Below, piece after piece: positions 1-6,277 of a DNA stretch of 27,279 bases (positions within the stretch are counted from its first letter, which is position 1; each line of letters begins with the position of its first letter). The notes beneath the pieces were generated by a model. The model searched no databases. It was not told the origin of the DNA and was given only the letters and a program-made list of their open reading frames with translations. The stretch covers positions 1 to 27,279 of the forward strand of contig JADFNR010000036.1 of the NCBI GenBank assembly GCA_022563275.1, read 5' to 3'. The translations under genes were made by a program, and so were the position numbers. This DNA comes from Chloroflexota bacterium. Its GTDB lineage: Bacteria > Chloroflexota > Dehalococcoidia > UBA3495.

Positions 1-926
1 GCCTGCCAGGCCTCGCCGAAGGGGAACAGGTGCAGCGCCTCGATCTGCTGCAGCTCGCCGATGGTGGCGGCGTCGTGGACCTGCACCAGGTCAACGTCCT
101 CGGGTCCCAGGCCGCTCATCTCGTAGGCCTGGAGCGCCGCCGGCTCGGTGCGGTAGGGGCTGAAGGCCGAGTGGTCGGCGCCCCGTCCGTTGTAGTCGCC
201 GGAGGTCAGCACCGCCGCGGCGATGGACACCGCCCGGCCCTCGTCGATGCCGTAATGGGCCAGGGACTCCCGGGCGCAGAGCACGGCCGCCGCGCCGCCC
301 TCGCTGGTGGGGCAGCACTGGAACAGGGTCAGCGGGTCGGCGATCATCCGCGAGTTAAGCACCTCTTCCACGGTGTAGGTGTCCTTGCGGTGGGCGAAGG
401 GGTTCAGCGCGCCGTTCTGCCGGGCCTTCACCGACACCTGGGCCAGGGCCGAGGCGGGCGCGCCGGTCTCCTCCATGTAGCGTTTGCTGCGCAGGGCGTA
501 CCCGGCCATCATGTGGTCGCCGCCGATGTACCGCTCCGGGCTGTCCTCGGGGGTCACGGTCACCGGCCCGCGGGGGACCTTCTCCGCGCCGAAGGCCAGG
601 GCCATCTCATAGAGTCCGGTGGTGATGCCCCAATAGGCCTGCCAGAAGGCCGTGGAGCCGCTGGAGCAGGCGTTCTCCACGTTGACGATGGGCACGCCGG
701 TCAGGCCCAGCTTCGATAGCGTGGTCTCGCCCACCGACATGCCCTGGTAATAGACGTGGCCGAAGTAGGCGATGGCGATGTCCTTCCACCTGACGCCCGC
801 GTCCTTGAGGGCCGGCACCACCGCCTCGATGGCCAACTCGCCCAGGTCTTTGTCGGGAAAACGGCCGAAGGGGTGCAGGCCAACGCCCACCACCATGACC
901 TCCCGGCCCGGCTTTATCTGGTTCAT
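1..926 (-). CDS. thiolase / SCP-x type lipid-transfer acyltransferase (partial, C-terminus beyond window)
   Basis: The first 308 codons are visible and the 3' end lies beyond base 1. The protein starts MNQIKPGREVMVVGVG and carries VNVENACSSGSTAF (about residues 84-97), whose Cys is the acyl-accepting nucleophile of the thiolase fold, and VHDAATIGELQQIEAL near residue 290, the HD motif of SCP-x/lipid-transfer thiolases. Family knowledge: these enzymes cleave or form beta-ketoacyl-CoA and typically work with a DUF35 OB-fold partner. That partner is encoded upstream at 1641-2090, but a toxin-antitoxin module now separates them. The ATG at 926 has a GGAG about 8 nt upstream. A repeat of its first codons occurs at 1590-1626. 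The substrate cannot be told from sequence. Confidence 0.92.
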   Translation of the reverse strand, partial: MNQIKPGREVMVVGVGLHPFGRFPDKDLGELAIEAVVPALKDAGVRWKDIAIAYFGHVYYQGMSVGETTLSKLGLTGVPIVNVENACSSGSTAFWQAYWGITTGLYEMALAFGAEKVPRGPVTVTPEDSPERYIGGDHMMAGYALRSKRYMEETGAPASALAQVSVKARQNGALNPFAHRKDTYTVEEVLNSRMIADPLTLFQCCPTSEGGAAAVLCARESLAHYGIDEGRAVSIAAAVLTSGDYNGRGADHSAFSPYRTEPAALQAYEMSGLGPEDVDLVQVHDAATIGELQQIEALHLFPFGEAWQ

Positions 927-940
927 GGATTCATCTCCAT
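904..940. repeat. left copy of 37-bp repeat flanking the toxin-antitoxin module
   Basis: Bases 904-925 are identical to 1590-1611 (22 of 22), and 926-940 match 1612-1626 with five mismatches. In this copy the repeat carries the ribosome binding site, the ATG and the first eight codons of the thiolase. The second copy lies on the far side of the toxin-antitoxin genes, 686 bp away in the same orientation. Confidence 0.9.
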
Positions 941-1026
941 GGCTGAGCGTGGACTACGATTCTCATGAGAACACCCGGCGTCCTTTGAAATTCTGCTGTT
1001 GTGAGACCGAACGCCCCAAGCCATTG

Positions 1027-1320
1027 TTAGGACCTTCCGAGCCAATACGATGGCCGGCGGCGATGGTGTGCAACTGCCAAGACTTGGATAGTATCCCCGG
1101 ATTCGCGGAAGAGGACCGTGAATGGAAAACGCCTTAATATGACGCGGCGGATATCCGGGTCTAGCTGGATCGGATACCGGGTTGGGGATTCGCAAACCAA
1201 ATCCAAGATGGATTCGAACTCAGTAAGATAAGACGCGCCTAGTCCGGCCCGTTGAGTCTCGTAATAAGCGACGGTTTCAAGATGTTCCGCTTCCGCTTCA
1301 GGGTGAAACTGGTAGATCAC
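1027..1320 (-). CDS. ParE/RelE-family type II toxin
   Basis: A 97-residue protein opening IYQFHPEAEAEHLETVAYYE, with RYPIQLDPDIRRVILRRFPF in the middle and a basic histidine-rich tail (AVAHHRRRPSYW). This is the ParE/RelE plasmid-stabilisation fold: an N-terminal helical hairpin followed by a beta sheet. ParE members poison gyrase and RelE members cut mRNA on the ribosome; sequence alone does not decide which, though length and the AHHRRRP tail favour the ParE-like group. The start is GTG at 1320, overlapping the antitoxin stop in a GTGA arrangement, so translation is probably coupled. The frame looks intact. Confidence 0.88.
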   Translation of the reverse strand: MIYQFHPEAEAEHLETVAYYETQRAGLGASYLTEFESILDLVCESPTRYPIQLDPDIRRVILRRFPFTVLFRESGDTIQVLAVAHHRRRPSYWLGRS

Positions 1321-1541
1321 CTTAGCAGAGCTCTGGCCTTCCTTCGGACCTCATCCGCGGAGATGGGCTGGACATCCCCACGATCAAGCTCACGGGCTCT
1401 ACGTTCGGCCTCGATCAGCCATGTCCGTTCAGATTCCTCTTCCGAGAGAGTGTCGAGGCTCAGAAGTAGCTTTTGCGCGAGTTTGGCTCGATCTTCTGGG
1501 GGCAGGCCAAGCGCCTCATGCTCAATGGTTTGGGGGTCCAT
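1317..1541 (-). CDS. addiction module antitoxin, short putative component (Unstab_antitox-like)
   Basis: A 74-residue acidic, helical protein with LPPEDRAKLAQKLLLSLD at about residues 13-30, the hallmark of the short antitoxin family usually found just upstream of ParE/RelE toxins. Family knowledge: the antitoxin binds and neutralises the toxin and often represses its own promoter. The ATG at 1541 has GAGGTG six bases upstream. Antitoxin-first order and the 4-base overlap with the toxin are standard for type II modules. The pair lies between the DUF35 gene and its thiolase in the same orientation and is bracketed by a 37-bp direct repeat, which suggests later insertion. Confidence 0.88.
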   Translation of the reverse strand: MDPQTIEHEALGLPPEDRAKLAQKLLLSLDTLSEEESERTWLIEAERRARELDRGDVQPISADEVRRKARALLR

Positions 1542-1567
1542 GTCGTCACCTCATCGTTCTGGTGTGC

Positions 1568-1612
1568 CTAGCCAACAATGATGGTACACCGGCCCGGCTT
1601 TATCTGGTTCAC
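1568..1612 (-). pseudogene. relic 5' end of a thiolase gene (14 codons and stop)
   Basis: Read on the minus strand, GTG at 1612 follows an AGGAG about 8 nt upstream and 28 nt after the DUF35 stop. It encodes MNQIKPGRCTIIVG and then TAG. The first eight residues equal the start of the intact thiolase at 926, and the next few (TIIVG against VMVVG) are similar in character. This is where a thiolase start would be expected beside its DUF35 partner. I infer a start-region remnant left when the toxin-antitoxin module arrived; a translated short leader peptide is an alternative. Confidence 0.6.
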
Positions 1613-1626
1613 CGGCTTATCTCCTG
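1590..1626. repeat. right copy of 37-bp repeat flanking the toxin-antitoxin module
   Basis: This is the direct-orientation partner of 904-940, with 22 identical bases followed by 15 bases carrying five mismatches. It contains the ribosome binding site and relic GTG start just downstream of the DUF35 gene. It is too long for a typical transposon target duplication, so duplication or homologous recombination at the thiolase 5' end is more likely than transposition. Confidence 0.9.
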
Positions 1627-1640
1627 GATGAACGGACTGA

Positions 1641-2090
1641 TCACGCGGGACGCCACTTGTAGACGGCCTTGTCCGGTCCGCCGTTCCCGGCCGGCACCGC
1701 CTGGATGGTCATCTCCACCGCCATGCCGATCCTGAGGTCGTCGTGTTCGCAGTCTACGACCTCCGCCAGCACCTGGGGGCCCTGGGGCAGTTCCACCTGG
1801 CCCAACACATAGGGCACCGGGCCGGGCCAACCGGCGGGGGGGACCCTGACGATGGTGAAGCTGAACAGGATACCCTTGCCGCCGAGGTCCACCGGCTCCA
1901 GGTCGGTGGACGTGCACTGCTGACAGAAGATGGCGGGGCCGAACACCGACGCCCCGCACTCCCGGCACCGGAACCCGATGAGGGTGCCTTCACTTGCGTC
2001 GTCGTTGGTTATCTTGAGCCGGTGGGGATCGACGGAAACCGGCGTGCCCGGCGGGTCTGTCTGATCTTCTTTTTCAGGCATATCCGGCAT
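1641..2090 (-). CDS. DUF35 family Zn-ribbon / OB-fold acyl-CoA-associated protein
   Basis: A 149-residue protein starting MPDMPEKEDQ. It has a rubredoxin-like zinc ribbon (FRCRECGASVFGPAIFCQQC, about residues 40-60, two CxxC pairs) and then an OB-fold-like beta domain with the family phrase GKGILFSFTIVRVPP. Family knowledge: DUF35 proteins form complexes with thiolases or hydratases acting on CoA thioesters and may shield the pantetheine arm. The frame stays open upstream to 2273, but that part overlaps the divergent ligase and has no ribosome binding site, so I start at the ATG at 2090. The expected thiolase partner is the gene starting at 926. Confidence 0.88.
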   Translation of the reverse strand: MPDMPEKEDQTDPPGTPVSVDPHRLKITNDDASEGTLIGFRCRECGASVFGPAIFCQQCTSTDLEPVDLGGKGILFSFTIVRVPPAGWPGPVPYVLGQVELPQGPQVLAEVVDCEHDDLRIGMAVEMTIQAVPAGNGGPDKAVYKWRPA

Positions 2091-2184
2091 TATACAGGCC
2101 CATTGACCGGCCCTGCGCCGCATGTTAGCTTGAACTCGCCTGACGGCTGGCGCAGGCAGTCCTGAAGATGGGGTTTTCCAGTCT

Positions 2185-3804
2185 ATGCCGACCGAAACGA
2201 AAAAGGCTTGGGAGCTGTCACTGGGCCAGTTCCTGGAACAGGTGGTGGCCCGCGATCCCGGCAAGACATTCATCGAGATCGGCGGCGTGAGCCGGACCTA
2301 TCAGGAGTTCTACGACGGCGTCTTGAAAGCTGCCGGCATGTTCATTGAGCTGGGAATAAAAAAGGGCGACCGGGTGTGCCTGTTCCTGCCCAATTGCATC
2401 GAATACGTCTACTCCTGGTTCGGCCTGTCCCTCATCGGCGGCATCGCCGTGCCGGTGAACACGGCCTACAAACGGGACGAGATGGCCTACATCTTGAACA
2501 ACGCCGAGGCCAAGGGCCTGGTGACCGGCCCGTCGCTCATCGAGGTTGCCGAGGCCGCCGCGGACCTGGCGCCCAGCGTTGAGATCAAGTTGTTGGTGGA
2601 TGCGGAGGGTTCGAACCTCCATCCCCAAAACTGGACCGGCTTCGGCGAGGCCCACGCCAAGGCCCAGCCCCTTGCGTCGCTGCCCGAGATATCGCCCCAC
2701 GACATCTCCATGCTGGTCTACACCTCCGGCACCACCGGCAACCCCAAGGGCGTCCAGGTGACCCACCTGATGTACGTGGCCGCCGGACAGGGGTTCGCCC
2801 ACTGGACCCAGGCCACCTCCGATGACCGGTTCTTCACCTGCCTGCCCTACTACCACGCCAACATCCAGTACTACTCCACCATGGGCGCCCTGGCCGCCGG
2901 CGCGACGCTGGTGGTGGTCGACCGTTTCAGCGCGTCCCGGTTCTGGGGCCAGGTGCGGGAGGCCAAGGCCACCATCGTGAACTTCATCGGCATGATGATG
3001 CCGGTCCTGGCCAAGAACGATCCCACGCCCCAAGACAAGGACAATACGGTGCGGCTGTTCTACGGCTCGCCGTCATTCCCGCCCGAGTTCCTGGCCGAGT
3101 TCCAAGAGCGTTTCGACACGGACATAATCGTCGGCTTCGGCATGACCGAGACCTGCTTCGGGACCATCGAGCGCATCGGCGAAGCGCGCCGCGCCGGGTC
3201 GTCGGGAGGGCCGCGCCAGCACCCGGCGGAGGGGTTCGAGAACCAGGTGCGCATCGCCGACCAGGTGACCGGGACGCCCATCGGCGTGGACACCGTGGGC
3301 GAGATAACGATCCACAACCCGGCCATCATGCCCGGCTACTGGCGCAACGAGGAACAGAACACCGAAACGCTGCGGGACGGCTGGCTCTACACCGGAGACC
3401 TGGGCTGGGTGGACTCCGACGGGTTCCTGTACTTCGTGGACCGGAAGAAAGACATCATCCGCCGCCGGGGGGAGAACATCTCGTCCCAGGAGGTGGAGAA
3501 CGTGATCAAGCGCCATCCCAAAGTTCTGGACTGCGCCGTATTGGCCGTGCCCTCGGAGCTTGGCGAAGATGAGGTCAAGGCCTACGTCACGCCACGGAAG
3601 GGCGCAACGCCCGACCCGGAGGAACTGGTCCACTGGTGCGCCGAAAACCTGGCCTATTTCAAGGTTCCCCGCTATTGGGAGGTCCGGGACGAACTGCCCC
3701 GCACGCCAAGTCTGCGGGTCCGGAAAGACGTCCTCCGCCAGGAACGCGAGGACCTGATAGAAGGCTGTTTCGACCGGGAAGCGGCCGGAATTCAGCTACG
3801 CTGA
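2185..3804 (+). CDS. AMP-forming acyl-CoA ligase, CaiC (crotonobetaine/carnitine-CoA ligase)-like
   Basis: This 539-residue ANL-superfamily enzyme activates a carboxylic acid through an acyl-adenylate and transfers it to CoA. Visible motifs are the P-loop YTSGTTGNPKG (about 178-188), GFGMTE (about 317), YTGDLGWVDSDGFLYFVDR (about 402-420) and the hinge-region KKDIIRRRGENISSQEVE. The C-terminal A10 motif reads LPRTPSLRVRK, with Leu510-Arg511 where Gly-Lys normally stands, so the usual adenylation lysine is absent. Similar substitutions are, to my knowledge, common in CaiC-like ligases of environmental bacteria. It diverges from the DUF35 gene across about 94 bp that must hold both promoters. 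The substrate is unknown; a small organic acid is plausible. Confidence 0.9.
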   Translation: MPTETKKAWELSLGQFLEQVVARDPGKTFIEIGGVSRTYQEFYDGVLKAAGMFIELGIKKGDRVCLFLPNCIEYVYSWFGLSLIGGIAVPVNTAYKRDEMAYILNNAEAKGLVTGPSLIEVAEAAADLAPSVEIKLLVDAEGSNLHPQNWTGFGEAHAKAQPLASLPEISPHDISMLVYTSGTTGNPKGVQVTHLMYVAAGQGFAHWTQATSDDRFFTCLPYYHANIQYYSTMGALAAGATLVVVDRFSASRFWGQVREAKATIVNFIGMMMPVLAKNDPTPQDKDNTVRLFYGSPSFPPEFLAEFQERFDTDIIVGFGMTETCFGTIERIGEARRAGSSGGPRQHPAEGFENQVRIADQVTGTPIGVDTVGEITIHNPAIMPGYWRNEEQNTETLRDGWLYTGDLGWVDSDGFLYFVDRKKDIIRRRGENISSQEVENVIKRHPKVLDCAVLAVPSELGEDEVKAYVTPRKGATPDPEELVHWCAENLAYFKVPRYWEVRDELPRTPSLRVRKDVLRQEREDLIEGCFDREAAGIQLR

Positions 3805-3805
3805 G

Positions 3806-3860
3806 CAGTCAGCTATCAGCCATCAGCAGTCAGCCCTGATAGCTGACCGCTGACGGCTAG
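3806..3860. repeat. AGCTGAC-type short repeat cluster upstream of the EVE gene
   Basis: The region is built from alternating CAGTCAGC, TATCAGC, CATCAGC, GATAGCTGAC and GCTGACGGCTAG units. It fills the gap between the ligase stop and the EVE-gene ribosome binding site, ending only about 12 bases before that ATG. The same units recur at 15286-15303, 15391-15424, 16688-16714 and 21420-21463. Confidence 0.8.
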
Positions 3861-3872
3861 CGAGGAACGACA

Positions 3873-4361
3873 ATGGCCGAGAAACGTTACTGGCTCTTCA
3901 AGTCCGAGCCCAACGCCTATTCCTTCACCGACCTGATGAACGAGCCGGACGGGTGGGCCGAATGGGACGGCGTCCGCAACTACCAGGCCCGGAACTCCAT
4001 GCGCGACGACATGAAGGTGGGCGACGGCATCCTCTTTTACCACAGCAACGCCCAGCCCCTGTCGATCGTGGGCATCGCCAGCATCGTTCGGGAAGGGTAT
4101 GACGATTTCCACGGCCTGGACCCCAACGACGACCATTACGACCCCAAGGCCACCCAGGAAAACCCCATCTGGTCCATGGTGGATATCAAGGCAGATCACA
4201 CCATGGCCCATCCGGTCACCCTGGATGAGATCAAGGACAACCCAAAGTTGAAGGACATGCTGCTGATCCGGAAGGGCATGCGTCTGTCCATCCAGCCCGT
4301 GACCAAAGAGGAATTCGACGAAGTGGTGTCGATGGGTGGTGGTCCGGCGAGCCTGTCCTGA
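3873..4361 (+). CDS. EVE domain-containing protein (PUA-like fold, Thyn1 family)
   Basis: A 162-residue protein opening EKRYWLFKSEPNAYSFTDL, followed by WDGVRNYQARNSMRD and the core VGDGILFYHSNAQPLSIVGIA. These are the EVE-domain signatures. Family knowledge: EVE domains resemble PUA and YTH domains and are thought to recognise modified bases in nucleic acid; in bacteria they occur alone or with restriction systems. No restriction gene is nearby. The ATG at 3873 follows GAGGA. The last residues and the TGA stop lie inside a dispersed repeat (4355-4374), so the repeat probably defined the present C-terminus. Confidence 0.93.
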   Translation: MAEKRYWLFKSEPNAYSFTDLMNEPDGWAEWDGVRNYQARNSMRDDMKVGDGILFYHSNAQPLSIVGIASIVREGYDDFHGLDPNDDHYDPKATQENPIWSMVDIKADHTMAHPVTLDEIKDNPKLKDMLLIRKGMRLSIQPVTKEEFDEVVSMGGGPASLS

Positions 4362-4374
4362 GTCTACCGAAGGG
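4355..4374. repeat. dispersed palindromic hairpin repeat, copy overlapping the EVE stop codon
   Basis: The core GTCCTGAG...CCGAAGGGC can form a short stem (GTCCT with AGGGC, including one G-T pair). It belongs to the family also seen at 6145-6217, 17892-18008, 18056-18080, 18132-18194, 20498-20523 and 20542-20604. The TGA of the EVE gene (4359-4361) is within it. Confidence 0.7.
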
Positions 4375-4457
4375 CTCACCATGAGCGGGTGCGGATGCCG
4401 GCTCTACCAAATTTAAACGGGAAGGCCCAATATTGGAAATTCCCGAGAGGATAGTAG

Positions 4458-4733
4458 GTGCTTATGAGTGTTTATTGGAGAAACGTGAAAAGGGGACAGA
4501 ACCTGATCGTTGACGATACCGCAGGGCTCGAGGAAATCGTCGGAGGGTACCGGGAGAACAAGCGCGGCATCGACGCTTACGCCAGGACCATGGGGTATGA
4601 GCCGGACCGCTCAAGAAAGGGATTCGACACGGTTGAGGATGCCAGGGCGTTCGTGGAATCCTTCACCCCCTGGGACCTTTTTGGCGACCGGGACGTTACC
4701 GTTGAACCCGAGGCAAGGCCAATCTTGGACTAA
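4458..4733 (+). CDS. small hypothetical protein (91 aa)
   Basis: I do not recognise this family. The protein is hydrophilic and mixed-charge, with IVGGYRENKRGIDAYARTM in the middle and VEDARAFVESFTPWDLFG near the C-terminus; it has no signal peptide, membrane segment or cysteine pair. The start is GTG at 4458 after GAGAGG, or ATG at 4464, two codons later. It lies 36 bp before the AhpD-like gene on the same strand, so it may share its transcript. Good codon use, the Shine-Dalgarno and neat fit between neighbours support a real gene. Confidence 0.6.
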   Translation: MLMSVYWRNVKRGQNLIVDDTAGLEEIVGGYRENKRGIDAYARTMGYEPDRSRKGFDTVEDARAFVESFTPWDLFGDRDVTVEPEARPILD

Positions 4734-4769
4734 GCTCCGGCTGATGTAAGTCCCGCGTAAGGAGCGTAT

Positions 4770-5285
4770 ATGTCACGCCTGCCAACCACGCTGCAACCAA
4801 AGCTCTCATCCGAGATGCAGACCAAGTATGAAAGAGCCACCAAGGCCGGTTCGGGCTTGGCGGCCACCTTCCAGGCCTTATTCGCCAACCCTGAAGTAGG
4901 GTCCGGGTTGGCCGACCTGCACGAAGCCGCTGGGCGGGCCGGCCTGGAACCTTGGGTAACCCTCACCGTGGCCCTGACGGTGGCCCACGAGCGGGATAGC
5001 GCAACCCTTTGGGATTCATTCGTGCCGTTGGCGCGTGAGGCCGGCGTCAGCGATGCGGTCATTGACGCCATCGCCGCCGGAACAGCGCCGCGCGGGTTGC
5101 TCCCCAAAGAGGGCATATGGGTGCATTTCGCGCAAGAGGTGCTCCGGGACAAGATGCGCGATTCCACCTGGCAAGCCACCACCCACCTGGTCGGAGACGA
5201 AGGAGCTGTTGGTCTGGCGTTCACGGCCTGCTACTACGACATGATGGCGCGCCTCAACCGCTCCTTTGGCTTGGATACCGCATAA
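4770..5285 (+). CDS. carboxymuconolactone decarboxylase / AhpD-like protein without CxxC
   Basis: A 171-residue, mostly helical, alanine-rich protein. The central stretch PWVTLTVALTVAHERDSATL and following helices (VSDAVIDAIAAGTAPRG) fit the AhpD-like/CMD fold. There is only one cysteine (FTACYYD near residue 155), so the peroxidase CxxC of AhpD is absent and thiol peroxidase activity is unlikely. A decarboxylase-like or non-enzymatic role is possible. Its ATG at 4770 has AAGGAG at 4759-4764, and its stop is 20 bp before the hydratase-fold gene, so the two are very likely co-transcribed and may act in one pathway. The family assignment is moderate because it rests on overall pattern. Confidence 0.65.
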   Translation: MSRLPTTLQPKLSSEMQTKYERATKAGSGLAATFQALFANPEVGSGLADLHEAAGRAGLEPWVTLTVALTVAHERDSATLWDSFVPLAREAGVSDAVIDAIAAGTAPRGLLPKEGIWVHFAQEVLRDKMRDSTWQATTHLVGDEGAVGLAFTACYYDMMARLNRSFGLDTA

Positions 5286-5305
5286 GAGAATAACGGAGGC
5301 CACAC

Positions 5306-6115
5306 ATGCCGGATTACAAGTACGAGACACTATTGGTGGATCAGGACCAGTCGGTGCTGACCATCACCCTGAACCGCCCCGAGCGGCTGAACGCGGTGGA
5401 TGAAGTCATGCACCGGGAGCTGGAAGCGGTCTTCGGAGAGGTGGCGATCGACCCCAGCGTGAGCGCCGTGGTGGTGACCGGCGCAGGGCGTGGGTTCTGC
5501 TCCGGGGGCGACATGCGGGCCATGGACGAACGCGGCGGGGCCATCGCACTCCAATCGCGGCCTCTGGGAGCGGTATCCCAGGGTGGCCGGCGCATATTAC
5601 ATAACATGCTCTGGGTGGAGCAGCCCATCATCTGCGCCCTGAACGGCGTGGCCGCCGGCCTGGGCGCGACCATCGCCCTGTTCTGCGACATCATCTACGC
5701 CTCGGACCAGGCCCGCATCGGCGACACCCACGTGAAGGCCGGTCTGGTGGCGGGCGACGGCGGGGCGGTCATCTGGCCCCTGTTGGTGGGGGTGGCCAAG
5801 GCCAAGGAACTGCTGATGACCGGCGACATCATCGACGCCGCCGAAGCCGAGCGCATCGGCCTGATCAACAAGGTCGTCCCCCACGACAAATTGATGGAAG
5901 AAGTAATGGGCCTGGCCCGCCGGCTGGCCAACGGGCCGGCATTGGCCATCAGGGGCACCAAGCACGCCATCAACAAGAAGATCTGGAACGACTTGAACTT
6001 GGTCCTGGACATCGGTCTGGCCATAGAAGAGCGGAGCTCCCGCCATCCCGACCACTCCGAAGCCGCCCGCTCATTCGTGGAGAAGCGCACACCCGAATTT
6101 AAGGGGACTATCTAG
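5306..6115 (+). CDS. enoyl-CoA hydratase/isomerase (crotonase) family protein, non-canonical active site
   Basis: A 269-residue crotonase-fold protein: TLNRPERLNAVDEVM (about 21-35), oxyanion-hole GAGRGFCSGGDM (59-70), LNGVAAGLGATIALFCDIIYAS (112-133), GLVAGDGGAV (146-155) and a C-terminal SFVEKRTPEF. By hand alignment to rat enoyl-CoA hydratase, the two catalytic glutamates (Glu144, Glu164) correspond to Thr122 and His142. Standard hydration is therefore doubtful; isomerase, hydrolase or decarboxylase chemistry is possible. The start has GGAGG just upstream and follows the AhpD-like gene by 20 bp. Confidence 0.9.
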   Translation: MPDYKYETLLVDQDQSVLTITLNRPERLNAVDEVMHRELEAVFGEVAIDPSVSAVVVTGAGRGFCSGGDMRAMDERGGAIALQSRPLGAVSQGGRRILHNMLWVEQPIICALNGVAAGLGATIALFCDIIYASDQARIGDTHVKAGLVAGDGGAVIWPLLVGVAKAKELLMTGDIIDAAEAERIGLINKVVPHDKLMEEVMGLARRLANGPALAIRGTKHAINKKIWNDLNLVLDIGLAIEERSSRHPDHSEAARSFVEKRTPEFKGTI

Positions 6116-6144
6116 GACTTCCCATCGATAATCTGCGTTACCGG

Positions 6145-6217
6145 CCGTTCGTGGTGAGCTCCGTTGCACCATGACCGCATCGAAGCCGGGGCCCTTCGAC
6201 AGGCTCAGGGCGAACGG
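6145..6217. repeat. dispersed palindromic repeat, full-length copy with inverted ends
   Basis: A 73-bp unit with inverted termini CCGTTCG at 6145-6151 and CGAACGG at 6211-6217. The right half carries the core GCCCTGAGCCTGTCGAAGGGC when read on the minus strand, a 5-bp stem. It occupies most of the gap between the hydratase-fold gene and the SagB-type gene. Confidence 0.75.
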
Positions 6218-6277
6218 ATGGCCGTAAGGCTATTTTTCGAAACTAGGTACCAGAAACCAGGCTAAGGGAGGCCGGTC

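Noticed and set aside
2218..3033. Long minus-strand open frame opposite the ligase
   Set aside because: It is a high-GC antisense shadow of a well-supported ligase, with no recognisable domain.
4426..4443. CCCAATATTGGAAATTCC-like match with 12787-12803
   Set aside because: Only about 17 bases with one gap and no further flanking similarity; could be chance, so not listed as a repeat.
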